Origin: Syntrophobacteraceae bacterium
Lineage (GTDB): Bacteria; Desulfobacterota; Syntrophobacteria; Syntrophobacterales; Syntrophobacteraceae
Direction of reading: 5' to 3'
NCBI GenBank assembly: GCA_031292215.1
Contig: JARLHO010000039.1
Coordinates: 1-44,127, forward strand
DNA length: 44,127 nucleotides
Below are positions 1 through 7,113 of this stretch, one piece after another (within the stretch, counting starts at the first letter, position 1; each line of letters begins with the position of its first letter). The notes beneath the pieces were generated by a model that was given only the letters and a program-made list of their open reading frames with translations, had not been told where the DNA came from and made no database searches. The translations under genes were made by a program, and so were the position numbers.

Positions 1-221
1 CGGGAGACGACGGCCGGTCGAAAGGGCTGCGCCTTCGGACGCCCGATTGGCGAAGCCTCTTATTGCTTCCTTCTCCGTCCACGCGGGGGCAGGTTCTTTT
101 TCAGAGCGGAGGCAAAGTTTAACTCGGCGGTGAACGGTTACCCGATTTCAGCCAAGCCTCGAGGACGGGCCATCCCCGGTCATCTTCAACACTTAATGCG
201 AACAGAGCCACGGGATATATC

Positions 222-578
222 TTATTGTGTCTTAGATTCCAGTATATACTCAGTGCCTTTACATACACATTGGCTTGCTGACCCTAAAAAACCCCTCTGC
301 ATATTTATTGTAACTTCTTTCTGTGTTGACGATGTTATACGCCAACCGCTAATCAAATCGTTTATTTGCTGCGATCCAAATTGTCTTACACATGCATTTT
401 TGCAATAATTATCATGATATACTATGCCGCCGCGCCATAGACGTGCGGCACTATCAACACAGAAAACAACTTGTTGATTTTGTGCAGATGCTGAGAATGA
501 CGGCATTAAAAACATTGATGTCAACACTATCGCCATCACGACAATAATTCCTCTTATTGATCTTAAATAATCAGACAT
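222..578 (-). CDS. Small secreted Cys-containing protein, unknown function
   Basis: I do not recognise this 118-residue protein. The N-terminus has a short basic stretch (R-S-I-R), a hydrophobic core of about 20 residues and an A-S-A-Q-like cleavage site near residue 35, so export through Sec is likely. The mature part is about 85 residues with several Cys (C-V-D, Y-C-K-N-A-C, Q-C-V-C), which would suit disulfide bonds or metal binding. I chose the second ATG (578) because GAAGGG lies six bases upstream; the first ATG is two codons earlier. The gene and its flanks are clearly more AT-rich than the genes to the right, which hints at acquired DNA. No operon partner is visible. Confidence 0.55.
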   Translation of the reverse strand: MSDYLRSIRGIIVVMAIVLTSMFLMPSFSASAQNQQVVFCVDSAARLWRGGIVYHDNYCKNACVRQFGSQQINDLISGWRITSSTQKEVTINMQRGFLGSASQCVCKGTEYILESKTQ

Positions 579-765
579 CACCATCCCTTCAATAATTGAA
601 CGTTAAACAACTGGGATCCGCGCCCGCGAACAAGGCGCCATTCCGAGCAATAGGAAAAACAGCGACCGGCAGGTCGGACGAACCGGTTTTGCGGTGCATA
701 CGGGCCGTGTGTGGTGCTCTTGCGCCAGGCAGAAAAGTCGCGCCCTCGCGTCAAGGACTGGTTCG
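579..765. other. Intergenic, no gene seen
   Basis: Stretch between the small secreted ORF and higA. Short frames exist on both strands, but none has a convincing ribosome site or a recognisable protein. Base composition changes here from AT-rich on the left to GC-rich on the right. Confidence 0.4.
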
Positions 766-1056
766 TCAGGCAACCTTCGGCATCAACCGCTCGACAACTA
801 TGCCGGAAGCCCGCTGGCGCATCCGTGCAAGATCATAATTCGTCTGCATCTGGAGCCAGGTGTCCGCCGTGCCGCCAAACGCTTTTTCAAAGCGGATCGC
901 CATTTCCGGCGTGATGCCGCTGCGCGCGGCAATGACGTTGTGAAGCTGCTGGCGCGTGACGCCCAGCCCTTTAGCGGCTTCCGAGACACTTAAGCCGAGG
1001 TCTTCGAGGCAAGCCTTCACAAGCTCGCCGGGGTGTGCGGGGTTCTTCATCTCCAT
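766..1056 (-). CDS. higA: HigA-family antitoxin, XRE-type helix-turn-helix
   Basis: 96-residue protein starting M-E-M-K-N-P-A-H-P-G-E. The N-P-x-H-P-G-E start followed by an XRE helix-turn-helix (roughly residues 20-65, with L-G-V-T-R-Q-Q-L-H-N-V) is the hallmark of the HigA/VapI antitoxin family. Known HigA proteins neutralise the HigB mRNA-cleaving toxin and repress their own operon. The ATG at 1056 is preceded by GGAG at good spacing; a longer frame running upstream in this phase is only the broken toxin gene. The reading frame is intact and full length, although the toxin gene directly upstream (13 bases away) is not. It may persist as an orphan antitoxin or as a DNA-binding regulator. 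Confidence 0.9.
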   Translation of the reverse strand: MEMKNPAHPGELVKACLEDLGLSVSEAAKGLGVTRQQLHNVIAARSGITPEMAIRFEKAFGGTADTWLQMQTNYDLARMRQRASGIVVERLMPKVA

Positions 1057-1069
1057 GTCCTTACTCCTT

Positions 1070-1511
1070 TCAATGGTAATCGACGAAATCCACCTCCAAA
1101 GCGTTTCCGTCTTCCAACCGGAAAATGATCCGCCAATCGGCGCGGACAGTCGCCGCAAAAAAGCCCTTAAACTCCCCTTTGAAGCTGTGCAAGGGAAGGT
1201 CGGCACGTTCATGCCTTCAATATCCCGCGCGGCGTGCAGGGCCGAGAGAATGAGCCTCATATGAAACTTCAAATTGAAAGGGCCGTGGATTCCGGCTAAA
1301 AATTCGCCGGGGAGCAAATGTAGGTTGGGCTAAGCGCAGCGCAGCCCAACAAATTAATCGTATCTGAAACTTCAAGTTTCCTGTTCGTTCAAACCGCATC
1401 ACGGGATGCGGCGGCCCGCCTTATCCGTTCCAACATATCCGGCGGCAATTTGCTGCCGTCGTCATCTTCGAAGAACCGCTGCAGTCCTTTGTGGCGGAAG
1501 GTCTTTATCAT
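1070..1511 (-). pseudogene. higB: HigB toxin gene, split by a repeat element and frameshifted
   Basis: Two separated pieces of one RelE/HigB-superfamily toxin are visible. The first piece (1511 down to about 1418) reads M-I-K-T-F-R-H-K-G-L-Q-R-F-F-E-D-D and continues to M-L-E-R-I-R-R. The second piece resumes at about 1256 with I-L-S-A-L-H-A-A-R-D and later, in another frame, ends V-R-A-D-W-R-I-I-F-R-L-E-D-G and V-D-F-V-D-Y-H at the stop at 1070. These are standard start and end motifs of HigB. About 160 bases of repeat DNA sit between the pieces, and a further frame change lies near 1190. The toxin should therefore be inactive. Confidence 0.85.
1256..1418 (-). repeat. Composite palindromic element inserted in higB
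   Basis: Read on the minus strand it starts with GCCGCCGCATCC then GATGCGGTTTGAACGA, has a GAAACTTGAAGTTTC palindrome, a core hairpin (GTTGGGCTGCGC...CTTAGCCCAAC) and ends GAAGTTTCATATGAGG. The same left end, core and right end occur at 38.5-38.75 kb, and the ends occur at 21.26-21.46 kb. Limits are placed where the higB reading resumes, so they are good to a few bases. It contains no ORF and looks like a non-autonomous, MITE-like repeat. Confidence 0.75.
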
Positions 1512-1520
1512 GGCTCGAAT

Positions 1521-1546
1521 TGTAAATCGTAAATTTACATTTTACA
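1521..1546. promoter_or_regulatory. Dyad-symmetric operator upstream of higBA
   Basis: A 26-base region ten bases before the higB start with two-fold symmetry centred at 1533/1534. The inner part is the perfect palindrome GTAAATTTAC, and the outer arms are TGTAAA and TTTACA; 11 of 13 half-site positions match. HigA proteins are known to bind such AT-rich palindromes over their own promoter, so this is the likely autoregulatory site (inference). Confidence 0.6.
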
Positions 1547-1747
1547 AGAGCTCCTCGATCTCTACGCCGTTTTGTCCAATGTTTGGGGCTTTGGGTTTTT
1601 AACCCTGCCCGCCGGATTGCGTGGAAAGCAGTCCCTGGCATGCATAATACGGATGAATCGGTTTTTGCCATCCTTACCTTTAATTAGAGGGATAAGTGGA
1701 GGGGAAAATTGGGGCATTACAGCAAAAAATCAAGGAAGGATCCCAGT

Positions 1748-1918
1748 ATGGAATGGACAAGTTGCGAATTAGGCGAGATTTTCCTGGAGGGGAGTGTGAC
1801 ATGCATTGAAGAATTTGATCTGTGCTTACTCTGTTCCGGGGGAATATGGGAGCCCGTTGATTGCGAATCTAAAAGCGCCGTTCAAGCCGGAGGCGGTTTA
1901 AACGAGAATAAAACCTGA
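1748..1918 (+). CDS. Possible 56-residue Cys-rich small protein
   Basis: Unrecognised small frame beginning M-E-W-T-S-C-E-L-G-E and containing five Cys (including C-L-L-C) and a Gly-rich end (A-G-G-G-L-N-E-N-K-T). GGAAGG lies about eight bases before the ATG, which makes translation plausible. It has no signal peptide and no maturation enzyme beside it. The remaining part of 1547-2055 shows no other gene. It may be a chance frame. Confidence 0.25.
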   Translation: MEWTSCELGEIFLEGSVTCIEEFDLCLLCSGGIWEPVDCESKSAVQAGGGLNENKT

Positions 1919-2055
1919 AGTTTCCTGAAAGATTAGACTGCCCCCCGCACCCCGGAGCATCTAACCTCCCCGACTCTTCTAATAAAAAGAGACAATCCGC
2001 GCTCTGCCTGCGGCTCGCGCCGTTTGCCGGGGGGGGGGCTTCTCGGCCTCGCGCC

Positions 2056-2469
2056 TTATGCCGGTATTGGAGTATTTTCGCCGCGCGGGAACGGCTGTAG
2101 CATGCTCACCCTGTTTCCTTCCGAGTCCTGAAACGACACATACAGTCCCACGCCCGGTATCTCCATCGGTTCTCCAACCACCTGTCCACCCGCGTCTGTA
2201 ACCTTCCTGATCGAGGACTTGATGTCGTCCACGGCGATGACAATCGAGGGATACTGAGCGGGCCATTGCGCTTTTTTTTCATAGAACCCGCCATTGATGG
2301 CGCGGGCTGGTTTGAGCCCCTCCTCACCCTCCTCGGTAGTCTCGGCAAGGACATAGTTTCCCATTTCCTCGCCGAGCATCTGTGTTTTCCATCCGAATGC
2401 CGACTCATAGAATGTGGCCATTCGGTCCCGCTTTTCATAGGGCATCTCGAAATGAACGACAGGGTCCAT
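2056..2469 (-). CDS. VOC superfamily (glyoxalase/bleomycin-resistance-like) protein
   Basis: 137 residues in the usual two beta-alpha-beta-beta-beta halves of a VOC protein. The first half has V-V-H-F-E-M-P and F-Y-E-S-A-F-G-W; the second has I-V-I-A-V-D-D-I and ends V-S-F-Q-D-S-E-G-N-R-V-S-M-L-Q. In this superfamily H and E residues at the ends of the halves hold a metal; here H6, E8 and a late D/E are candidates. GGAGG precedes the ATG. The substrate cannot be told from sequence; members range from glyoxalases to proteins of unknown role. It is followed leftward by an intergenic stretch and is read in the same direction as the SDR gene upstream. Confidence 0.85.
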   Translation of the reverse strand: MDPVVHFEMPYEKRDRMATFYESAFGWKTQMLGEEMGNYVLAETTEEGEEGLKPARAINGGFYEKKAQWPAQYPSIVIAVDDIKSSIRKVTDAGGQVVGEPMEIPGVGLYVSFQDSEGNRVSMLQPFPRGENTPIPA

Positions 2470-2568
2470 ACTTTTCCTCCATATCTTTCATATCTTTCAG
2501 TACCAAACTTCTTTGGCCCCCTTCTCAAAATTCAACGCTGCTTTGCATTTCGCTAAACACCCATGGGA

Positions 2569-3330
2569 TCAGGCCGCCAACTCCTCCGCGCCTGACTGCA
2601 GCCAATCTTCAAAGGAGATATCCCCGAGTCGCGCGTAAACGCCCGGAAGGAGCGTGCTCTCGCTCACCTCCACGCCGTGGTAGCGTGCATGGGGGTCCGC
2701 GATAACCTCGCACGGTTCCTTGCGTTTGGTTAGACTTAGCCGGATGAGCTTATCGAGGCGAAACCGTTCGGGCCCCCCTACTTCGATGGCGCCATTTACT
2801 GGTGAGCCCATTGCCGTCCGGCCGACCGCACTGGCGACATCGTCGGCCGCCATGGGCTGGATGAGCACAGGAGGCACGCGGACTTTGTCGCCTTCGATGG
2901 AAAAATCGGCGATTTTGTGGACAAACTCGAAAAACTGCGTCGCGCGGATGATTGAATAGGGGGTTGAACCCCGCTTGATCAAATTCTCCTGGGCCATTTT
3001 TGCACGGAAGTAGCCGCTATCGAGCAGACGCTCGGTTCCTACTACTGATAACGCAATGTGATGTCCCACGCCTGCGGCCGCGGCATGGACAAGAAGATTC
3101 CGCGTCGATCTCTCGAAAAACTCCATTACAGCCGCGTCTTCCCACTCGGGAGAGTTCGATACGTCAACGACCACCGCCGCACCCTCCAGCGCTTCCGCCA
3201 GTCCCTCGCCGGTAATCGTGTTGATGCCCGAAGAAGGTGAGGCCGCCACAACCTTCTGTCCATGCTCTCGAAGGTTCCTGACGAGCTTTTGTCCGATGAG
3301 CCCGCTACCCCCGATGACCACGATCTTCAT
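2569..3330 (-). CDS. NmrA/SDR-type NAD(P)-binding oxidoreductase
   Basis: 253-residue atypical short-chain dehydrogenase fold. It starts M-K-I-V-V-I-G-G-S-G-L-I-G-Q, a clear G-x-x-G-x-x-G dinucleotide-binding motif, followed by the N-S-P-E-W and S-V-V-G regions and an Y-F-R-A-K segment where the YxxxK pair of this family lies. Such proteins act as NAD(P)H-dependent reductases or as redox-sensing regulators (NmrA type). The start at 3330 is chosen because AGGAG lies seven bases upstream; an in-frame extension of six codons lacks a ribosome site. It probably forms a short leftward unit with the VOC gene 99 bases downstream. Confidence 0.85.
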   Translation of the reverse strand: MKIVVIGGSGLIGQKLVRNLREHGQKVVAASPSSGINTITGEGLAEALEGAAVVVDVSNSPEWEDAAVMEFFERSTRNLLVHAAAAGVGHHIALSVVGTERLLDSGYFRAKMAQENLIKRGSTPYSIIRATQFFEFVHKIADFSIEGDKVRVPPVLIQPMAADDVASAVGRTAMGSPVNGAIEVGGPERFRLDKLIRLSLTKRKEPCEVIADPHARYHGVEVSESTLLPGVYARLGDISFEDWLQSGAEELAA

Positions 3331-3665
3331 GGTTTTCTCCTCTCGCATTTGCTTCTCGCATTTACCCCTTGCGTTGCGTCCATAACCCTGTCAGGGGGCT
3401 TTGCCCGGATAAATCTCGCCGGCCGAGTGGTCTATGTTCTCCCGACCCGCAAATCTTTTTTCCGCTTTTATTAAGATAATCAGTGCCACGCCGGCCGGCC
3501 AACGCGTACAGGAAAGTGGGCGAAAAGCGCCGCTGACAGGAAAGTGGTTGCTCTCTTTCCGGATGGTTTTCCGCGCCTCCCGGGCGACCACCACCCGGTA
3601 AATCGCTCGACTCGCCTCTCACTGGCGAAATTTTTGGAGGCCTCCCCGGCGCAGCGCCCGAGCGG
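3331..3665. other. Intergenic, no gene seen
   Basis: 335 bases between the sigma-54 activator stop and the SDR start. I see no convincing gene. ACAGGAAAGTGG occurs twice 28 bases apart (3508 and 3536), flanking a small GCGCTTTTC-type inverted repeat. The SDR promoter is expected here, but no clear -35/-10 pair stands out. Confidence 0.4.
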
Positions 3666-5036
3666 CTAATCGGCCTTAAAGACAGGGGTCGTGTATCCAT
3701 ACTGCTTAAGCTTCATCCTCAGGGTCGGCCGGCTGATGCCCAGGGTGCGGCACGCCTCTCCCAAATGGCCGTTTCGTGCCGAAACCACGCGCAATATGTG
3801 CTCTTTTTCCACTTCGGCCAGAGTCTTTTCCGGTGCGGTTTGCGACGCCGCATCCTCGATATCCGAGATAGCGGCCATAATGTCTTCAGTGGTCAGGACC
3901 ATCGACTTGGTCAATACGGCCGTTCTTGTCAGCGTGTTTTCCAGTTGCCTCACATTGCCCGGCCAGGAGTATCCTTCCAGTTGACGCATTGCCGAAGGGG
4001 TGAGGCTTTTGACGGCCATTCCGAGTTTTTGTCCTATTTTTCCAAGAAAGTAGTCAGCCAAAAGCCCGATGTCGGAGCGGCGGTCTCTAAGCGGTGGAAC
4101 GTGTATGGTGACCACCTGCAACCGGTAGAATAGATCTGCTCGCATTTGCCCCTCCGATGCCATGCGGGTCAGATCGAGGTTTGTAGCCGCCAAAATCCTC
4201 GCCTCCGAACGCTTTACCTCGCTTCCCCCAACCCTTGAATATTCCTTCTCCTGTAAAAATCGCAGCAGCTTCCCCTGGAGCCTCAGGGGCAGTTCGCCGA
4301 TTTCGTCAAAAAAAATCGTGCCCCGTCCGGCCAACTCCAGCGTCCCCCTCCGGGTGGCTTCGGCCCCCGTGAAAGCCCCTTTTTCATATCCGAACAGTTG
4401 GCTTTCGGTAAGCGTATCCACAAGGGTCGAGCAGTCCACGACACGAAAAGGCTCGCGTTGAAACGGGCACTGCTGGTGGATGGCCCGTGCTATGAGTTCC
4501 TTGCCCGTGCCGCTTTCTCCCTGGATGAGCACGCTCACCCCGGATTCGGAAACCATGGCTATCTTTTTGAACACATCTTTCATTGCCCGGCTTTTTCCGA
4601 CGATATAGGGCTTTCCGTCGCGGGGGTAGGAGATAATCGCCGGATCGCTCTGCTGCCGGGTAGCCTTGGCGAGGCGCACTTTCTCCAATCTATCCAAGGC
4701 GCTTTCGAGTTCGTTTATATCTATCGGTTTATGAATAAAATCGAATGCGCCAAGCTTTATGCAGCCAATAGTATTTTCCATATCCTGGAAGGCGGTGACC
4801 ACAATCACCGGGGTGGCCGCCATTTCACGGCGCAAATGTTCGAGTATCGCCTGCCCGTCCATGTCCGGAAGCCTCAGATCGAGGATCACGAGCGAGGGCG
4901 ACACACCTCGGGCGAGCCTCAACCCCTCCTTTCCCGTTGCAGCCGTAAAAACTTCCCAGCCGCGCAACTCGAAAAAGACCCTCATGGAATCCAAAAGGGA
5001 AGTCTGATCGTCGATTACAAGGACCCTCGGGGTCAC
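3666..5036 (-). CDS. Sigma-54-dependent response regulator (NtrC/AtoC family)
   Basis: 456 residues with the three classic parts. Receiver, about 1-120: acidic pair D9-D10, phospho-acceptor D53 in V-I-L-D-L-R-L-P-D, K103. AAA+ domain, about 145-380: Walker A G-E-S-G-T-G-K-E (173-180), the sigma-54 contact loop G-A-F-T-G-A (220-225), Walker B F-F-D-E-I-G-E-L (242-249) and the P-G-N-V-R-Q-L-E motif. A Fis-type helix-turn-helix lies at about 425-450. It will activate sigma-54 promoters after phosphorylation by the kinase encoded five bases upstream (5042-6556). Its target genes are not evident; I found no confident TGGCAC-N5-TTGC site in the window. Confidence 0.96.
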   Translation of the reverse strand: MTPRVLVIDDQTSLLDSMRVFFELRGWEVFTAATGKEGLRLARGVSPSLVILDLRLPDMDGQAILEHLRREMAATPVIVVTAFQDMENTIGCIKLGAFDFIHKPIDINELESALDRLEKVRLAKATRQQSDPAIISYPRDGKPYIVGKSRAMKDVFKKIAMVSESGVSVLIQGESGTGKELIARAIHQQCPFQREPFRVVDCSTLVDTLTESQLFGYEKGAFTGAEATRRGTLELAGRGTIFFDEIGELPLRLQGKLLRFLQEKEYSRVGGSEVKRSEARILAATNLDLTRMASEGQMRADLFYRLQVVTIHVPPLRDRRSDIGLLADYFLGKIGQKLGMAVKSLTPSAMRQLEGYSWPGNVRQLENTLTRTAVLTKSMVLTTEDIMAAISDIEDAASQTAPEKTLAEVEKEHILRVVSARNGHLGEACRTLGISRPTLRMKLKQYGYTTPVFKAD

Positions 5037-5041
5037 TATCT

Positions 5042-6556
5042 TTACTCCACAGGAAGACTGATGTAAAAACTCATGCCTTTTGGCCGGTTGAGCCTCACGC
5101 GCATCGAGCCGCCATGGGCGTCGATGATCCGCCGTACATTGTGCAGCCCCAAGCCATTGCCCATGACCTTTTGGCTAAATACCGGGTCGAAGAGGTAGGG
5201 CAACATCTCCCGGGGAACCCCCGGCCCCCGGTCCGAGATCTTTATCTCCAATCTCGGGCCGCCATCTGCCTTGCCTTTGGGAACTCGGGCGGAAATGGCC
5301 ACTTTGCCACCCGAGGGCTGGGCTTCCACGGCATTAAACAATAGGTTGATAAAGGCCTGTTCCAGCCGGTGCGGGTCGGCCTGTATCCGGGGGAGCCGCT
5401 CGATGAGCCGTAGCGAGGCCGTAACGTTATTGCTGACCAGGCGCTGATGAATACTTTCCAGGCAATGTTCGAGCAGTTTTTGCAAATCGACCGGCGCACG
5501 ACTTAGTCTTACTGGAAAACTGATATCCATCATATCCTGCAGGCCGCCCTCGATATGATCGACCTCCTCGAGGCTTGCCTGGAGAAGCTTTAGATGCTCC
5601 GGAGCCGCCTCGCGACGGCAAAGCAACTGAAGATTCATCTTTACCGTCGATAGGGGGTTTCTCACTTCATGGGCGACGGAGGCCGCCTGGTGGGCGAGAG
5701 CTTTAAGCTTTTCGGTTTCCCGGGTTTTTTTCTCCAGTTCCACTCGCTCGCTGATATCGCGGCAAATGCCGATATTGGCCATCTGGTGTCCGAACATGTT
5801 CCGCTTGGCTATGATCTCGGTTGGCGCCTTGCTCCCGTCCCTGCACAGACGAAGGTACTCGACCCGGGCGGGCGCGCTCCCCTCGTTGCAGCTTAGCTCG
5901 TAGACACTTCGCAGCTTTTCCCGGTGTTCTTCCGCGATAAAATCCAGGTACGCCGCCCGAAACACCTTCTCGCGCTCGTAGCCGTGCATGTGCGCAAAGG
6001 AGTGGTTGGCAAACACTATGCGCCCCTCCGACAAGACAAAGAACCCGTCATTTATCCCTTCGACAAGGGTTTTATACTTTTGCCGGGATTCGGCCAGCTC
6101 ATGAGTCCTGACCCGTATTTCTCTTTCCAGGATCTGGGCATGATCGCGCAGAAACGTCTCATGGATTTTCTGGAAGTGCTCGGAAAAATGAGTGATCGTA
6201 GAGACCATGCACCCCTGGAGTTTGAGAAGTATCCCCTCTACCTGCCGGGGTTCCATCTGCTCGAACAGAAAAGGAATGAGGGTTCCCCGATAGAGTTCGA
6301 AGGCCTTCTGAACCTCGGATACCTTAAAGCCCTCACTGAACCTTCGGTGGGCGATATGAGAGATGAACCGGTCGAGCTCTCCCCGGTCACCTTCGACCAT
6401 GAAGTGAAAAAATGCCAGCCCCGCCCTGTTGATGCTGCTGCGAAGATCGGCGAACGGTTCGTATTGGTAACGGATGGATTTGTCGCCGTGAAGCGATCGG
6501 GTCCAAAAATCTATTATTCTTTCATGATTTCCGAGGAAAAATTGGCCGGCATCCAT
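5042..6556 (-). CDS. Soluble PAS-domain sensor histidine kinase
   Basis: 504 residues, no transmembrane segment. Residues 1-140 are an all-helical region (with F-S-E-G-F-K-V-S-E-V-Q-K-A-F-E-L-Y-R) that resembles RsbRD-type N-terminal sensor domains (tentative). A short coiled coil follows, then a PAS domain at about 160-270 (V-F-A-N-H-S-F-A-H-M-H-G-Y). HisKA: phosphorylated H296 in S-V-A-H-E-V-R-N-P-L-S. HATPase: N box F-I-N-L-L-F-N-A-V-E-A, G1 D-R-G-P-G-V, G2 G-N-G-L-G-L. The ATG at 6556 has GGAG five bases upstream. It forms an operon with the response regulator (five-base gap). A cytosolic sensor suggests an intracellular redox or ligand signal. Confidence 0.94.
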   Translation of the reverse strand: MDAGQFFLGNHERIIDFWTRSLHGDKSIRYQYEPFADLRSSINRAGLAFFHFMVEGDRGELDRFISHIAHRRFSEGFKVSEVQKAFELYRGTLIPFLFEQMEPRQVEGILLKLQGCMVSTITHFSEHFQKIHETFLRDHAQILEREIRVRTHELAESRQKYKTLVEGINDGFFVLSEGRIVFANHSFAHMHGYEREKVFRAAYLDFIAEEHREKLRSVYELSCNEGSAPARVEYLRLCRDGSKAPTEIIAKRNMFGHQMANIGICRDISERVELEKKTRETEKLKALAHQAASVAHEVRNPLSTVKMNLQLLCRREAAPEHLKLLQASLEEVDHIEGGLQDMMDISFPVRLSRAPVDLQKLLEHCLESIHQRLVSNNVTASLRLIERLPRIQADPHRLEQAFINLLFNAVEAQPSGGKVAISARVPKGKADGGPRLEIKISDRGPGVPREMLPYLFDPVFSQKVMGNGLGLHNVRRIIDAHGGSMRVRLNRPKGMSFYISLPVE

Positions 6557-6667
6557 TGGAACTCCGCGCTGGTGTTGCCTCCCTTAAGTTATATGATTTT
6601 CCGGGACCTGACACTCGGAGCGCTGCTGCGGCTAATGGCACAAGCGCCGCCAAATCATAGACCGACA

Positions 6668-6878
6668 TCCCCCCCTTACAAACTTTTACAAAGGGAGGTA
6701 GAGGGCTAGGCCCGATCACCCCCCTTTATTCCAAAGGGGGCAGGGGGGATTTACTCTTTCGCCCCTTTTCCAATGACGCGCATGCCCGGCGTTGGCTCGA
6801 TCACTCCCAATTATAAAGTGTTACCCATGTCCCCGATCCATACACCCTTTGCAAAAGGGGGGCGATTGGAGCCAAGCC
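6668..6878. repeat. C-run/G-run hairpin repeats, three partial copies
   Basis: Between the kinase and the benzoate-CoA ligase gene. Runs of C, then a short T/A-rich centre, then runs of G form strong hairpins at about 6668-6753; a further half-copy at 6844-6878 ends GGCGATTGGAGCCAAGCCCC. The same family occurs at 8917, 9148, 32795 and 37431, typically linked to GGCTTGGCTCAATCG. No coding sequence is seen in 6557-7113. Confidence 0.7.
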
Positions 6879-6948
6879 CCTTCTTGAGAGTCTTTTGCTA
6901 AGGGGTAAGTGAGCCCATTATGTGGGTAATTGCAATACGGGGGGGCGC

Positions 6949-6992
6949 CTCACCCGGGACTCACCCGGGACTCACCCGGGACTCACCCGGGA
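6949..6992. repeat. Four tandem copies of an 11-base unit
   Basis: CTCACCCGGGA is repeated four times without a mismatch, followed by a partial inverted copy (GAGTGAGTG). It is intergenic. Perfect copies suggest a recent, slippage-prone array. Confidence 0.85.
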
Positions 6993-7056
6993 GTGAGTGT
7001 AACTCTGCGGCGACCTATCCGCCAAGAGCAATCGGATGCGCCTCTCTATATCCGGT

Positions 7057-7084
7057 CTCGGAGGGCCGGTCTTCGCCCTCCGAG
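7057..7084 (-). terminator. Strong hairpin downstream of the CoA ligase
   Basis: A perfect 10-base-pair stem (CTCGGAGGGC with GCCCTCCGAG) and an eight-base loop, 30 bases past the ligase stop. No T-run follows in the gene direction, so it may act as an attenuator, 3' stabiliser or Rho-aided terminator rather than a classic intrinsic terminator. Confidence 0.55.
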
Positions 7085-7113
7085 AGCTAAAATTGTCCTT
7101 TTTTCGCGCTCCT

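Noticed and set aside
3362-3700. Minus-strand frame of 112 residues between the SDR and regulator genes
   Set aside because: Pro/Arg-rich composition typical of a non-coding GC-rich frame, and it overlaps the end of the regulator gene.
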